Shown here one piece after another: positions 4,890-5,735 of a stretch of DNA of 5,735 bases. The stretch comes from Chloroflexota bacterium (GTDB taxonomy: Bacteria; Chloroflexota; Dormibacteria; Dormibacterales; Dormibacteraceae): positions 1 to 5,735 of the forward strand of contig DMCH01000105.1 in assembly GCA_003446775.1 (NCBI GenBank), given 5' to 3'. The notes beneath the pieces are model-generated. The model saw only the letters and a list, made by a program, of their open reading frames with translations. It was not told where the DNA came from and searched no databases. Position 1 is the first letter of the stretch; each line of letters begins with the position of its first letter. The translations under genes and the position numbers were made by a program.

Positions 4890-5735
4890 TCAGCTCTCCA
4901 GCGTCTTTCTCACGGCCGTCAGGACCCGATCGAGCGACGGCAGGTAATAGTCTTCGAGGGAGGCCGGCGGGAAGGGCACGTCGTACGCAGCGACCCGTGC
5001 CACGGGGGCATCCAGGTCGTAGAAAAGCTGTTCCATGAGGGTGGCCGAGATCTCGGCCCCGAAGCCGGCCGAGAGCGGCGCCTCGTGCACGACCACGCAG
5101 CGACCCGTCTTCGCGACCTCGCTGCACAACGTCTCCACGTCGAGAGGCACCAGGGTGCGCAGATCCAGCACAGAAGCCGAAACGCCTTCCTCCTGTAGGC
5201 GATTCGCCGCTCGGAGGCAAAGTTCAACGGCCGCGCTCCACGCCACGAGCGTGACGTGCTCGCCCTCGCGCACCACCGACGCCTTTCCAAACGGCACGGT
5301 ATAGGCGCCATCCGGCACCTCCGACCGGCCCAGTCGGTACAACCGGTCTGGCTCGCAGAAGAGGACCGGATCGGGGTCGCGGATCGCCTCCACGAGGAGG
5401 CCCTTCGCATCATACGGATTGGACGGCATCACGATCTTGATCCCCGGTGTCTGGACGAAATGCGCTTCGACCGCGTCGGAGTGGAACTCAGGACTTCGGA
5501 TGCCTCCTCCAAACGGGGCCCGGATCGTGACCTGGCAGTGGTACCGCCCGCGCGAGCGCTGGCGGTACTTCGCAAGCTGCGGACCGATCTGGTGGAACCC
5601 CTGGGCGGTAAAGCCGAGAAACTGTATCTCCGCCACTGGCACCATGCCGGCCAGGGCGAGGCCGAGGGATGCGCCGATGATGCTCGCCTCGGCGAGAGGA
5701 GTGTCGACCACCCGGGCGCCGCCGAATCGCTCCAC
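4890..5735 (-). CDS. 2-oxo-acid dehydrogenase E1 beta subunit, branched-chain type (partial)
   Basis: These 281 residues are the C-terminal part of a thiamine-diphosphate enzyme subunit that normally runs about 325-330; some 45 N-terminal residues lie beyond the window, so the first codon shown is not the start. With an E1 alpha partner it would decarboxylate a 2-oxo acid and acylate the lipoyl domain of E2. Numbering from the window edge, VVDTPLAEA carries Glu16, which should activate the thiamine aminopyrimidine; EFHSDAVEAHF carries the conserved His85; IVMPSNPYDAKGLL (101-114) and the EPDRLYR (128-134) region resemble 2-oxoisovalerate dehydrogenase more than pyruvate dehydrogenase; LDLRTLVPLD (190-199), VVVHEAP (214-220) and FGAEISATL (225-233) belong to the C-terminal transketolase domain. 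The end DVPFPPASLEDYYLPSLDRVL is typical. No E2 or E3 gene follows; a 5-bp GC stem (4872-4888) after the stop lacks a T run. Confidence 0.92.
   Translation of the reverse strand: MERFGGARVVDTPLAEASIIGASLGLALAGMVPVAEIQFLGFTAQGFHQIGPQLAKYRQRSRGRYHCQVTIRAPFGGGIRSPEFHSDAVEAHFVQTPGIKIVMPSNPYDAKGLLVEAIRDPDPVLFCEPDRLYRLGRSEVPDGAYTVPFGKASVVREGEHVTLVAWSAAVELCLRAANRLQEEGVSASVLDLRTLVPLDVETLCSEVAKTGRCVVVHEAPLSAGFGAEISATLMEQLFYDLDAPVARVAAYDVPFPPASLEDYYLPSLDRVLTAVRKTLES

Noticed and set aside
4574..5198. Plus-strand open frames of 79 and 153 codons over the debris and the E1 beta end
   Set aside because: They are complements of the PIN fragment and E1 beta gene, with no start context or domain of their own.
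1..5735. CRISPR array, insertion sequence ends, phage or integrase genes
   Set aside because: No regularly spaced repeats, terminal inverted repeats or transposase/integrase motifs were seen by reading both strands.

Overview
The window is GC-rich bacterial chromosome, with G or C at most third codon positions and long spurious reading frames antisense to real genes. Nothing fixes the taxonomy. A PF04072-type methyltransferase, a PIN-toxin remnant and a possible tail of a large LuxR/AAA-type regulator would fit a soil actinobacterium, Chloroflexota or Dormibacterota-like lineage, but this is only a weak inference. No rRNA, tRNA, CRISPR array, insertion sequence or integrase was seen.

Left part (1-3423): a compact divergent cluster for amine and amino-acid chemistry. 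On the minus strand, a flavin-dependent amine oxidase (GTG start at 2428) is followed after 5 bases by a class V PLP aminotransferase of the alanine/serine-glyoxylate type. This pair is very likely one translationally coupled operon. On the plus strand, starting only 44 bases away, is an NAD(P)-dependent ornithine cyclodeaminase/mu-crystallin (ketimine reductase/alanine dehydrogenase) family protein. The 44-base divergent gap contains TAGGGTA, which reads as a TANNNT -10 box on both strands, so the two arms may share one bidirectional promoter. The three enzymes all handle imine, 2-oxo-acid and amino-acid interconversions, so a joint catabolic or salvage role is plausible, but the substrate is not visible.

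Middle part (3424-4889): a convergent 94-base gap, then a minus-strand SAM-dependent methyltransferase of the leucine carboxyl methyltransferase superfamily. Upstream of it lie about 500 bases of gene debris. One piece is the core of a PIN-domain toxin that has lost both ends of its catalytic centre. It joins, near 4640 and in a different frame, a fragment resembling the C-terminal tail of LuxR/AAA-type regulators. That fragment's stop codon overlaps the methyltransferase start (ATGA).

Right edge (4890-5735): the C-terminal six-sevenths of a 2-oxo-acid dehydrogenase E1 beta subunit, most like the branched-chain (2-oxoisovalerate) type. It is cut by the window edge. Its E1 alpha partner would be expected beyond 5735; no E2 gene lies downstream of it here.

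The genes are recognisable families. The points most worth checking are the divergent promoter, the atypical active-site residues in two of the enzymes, and the PIN/regulator debris junction.
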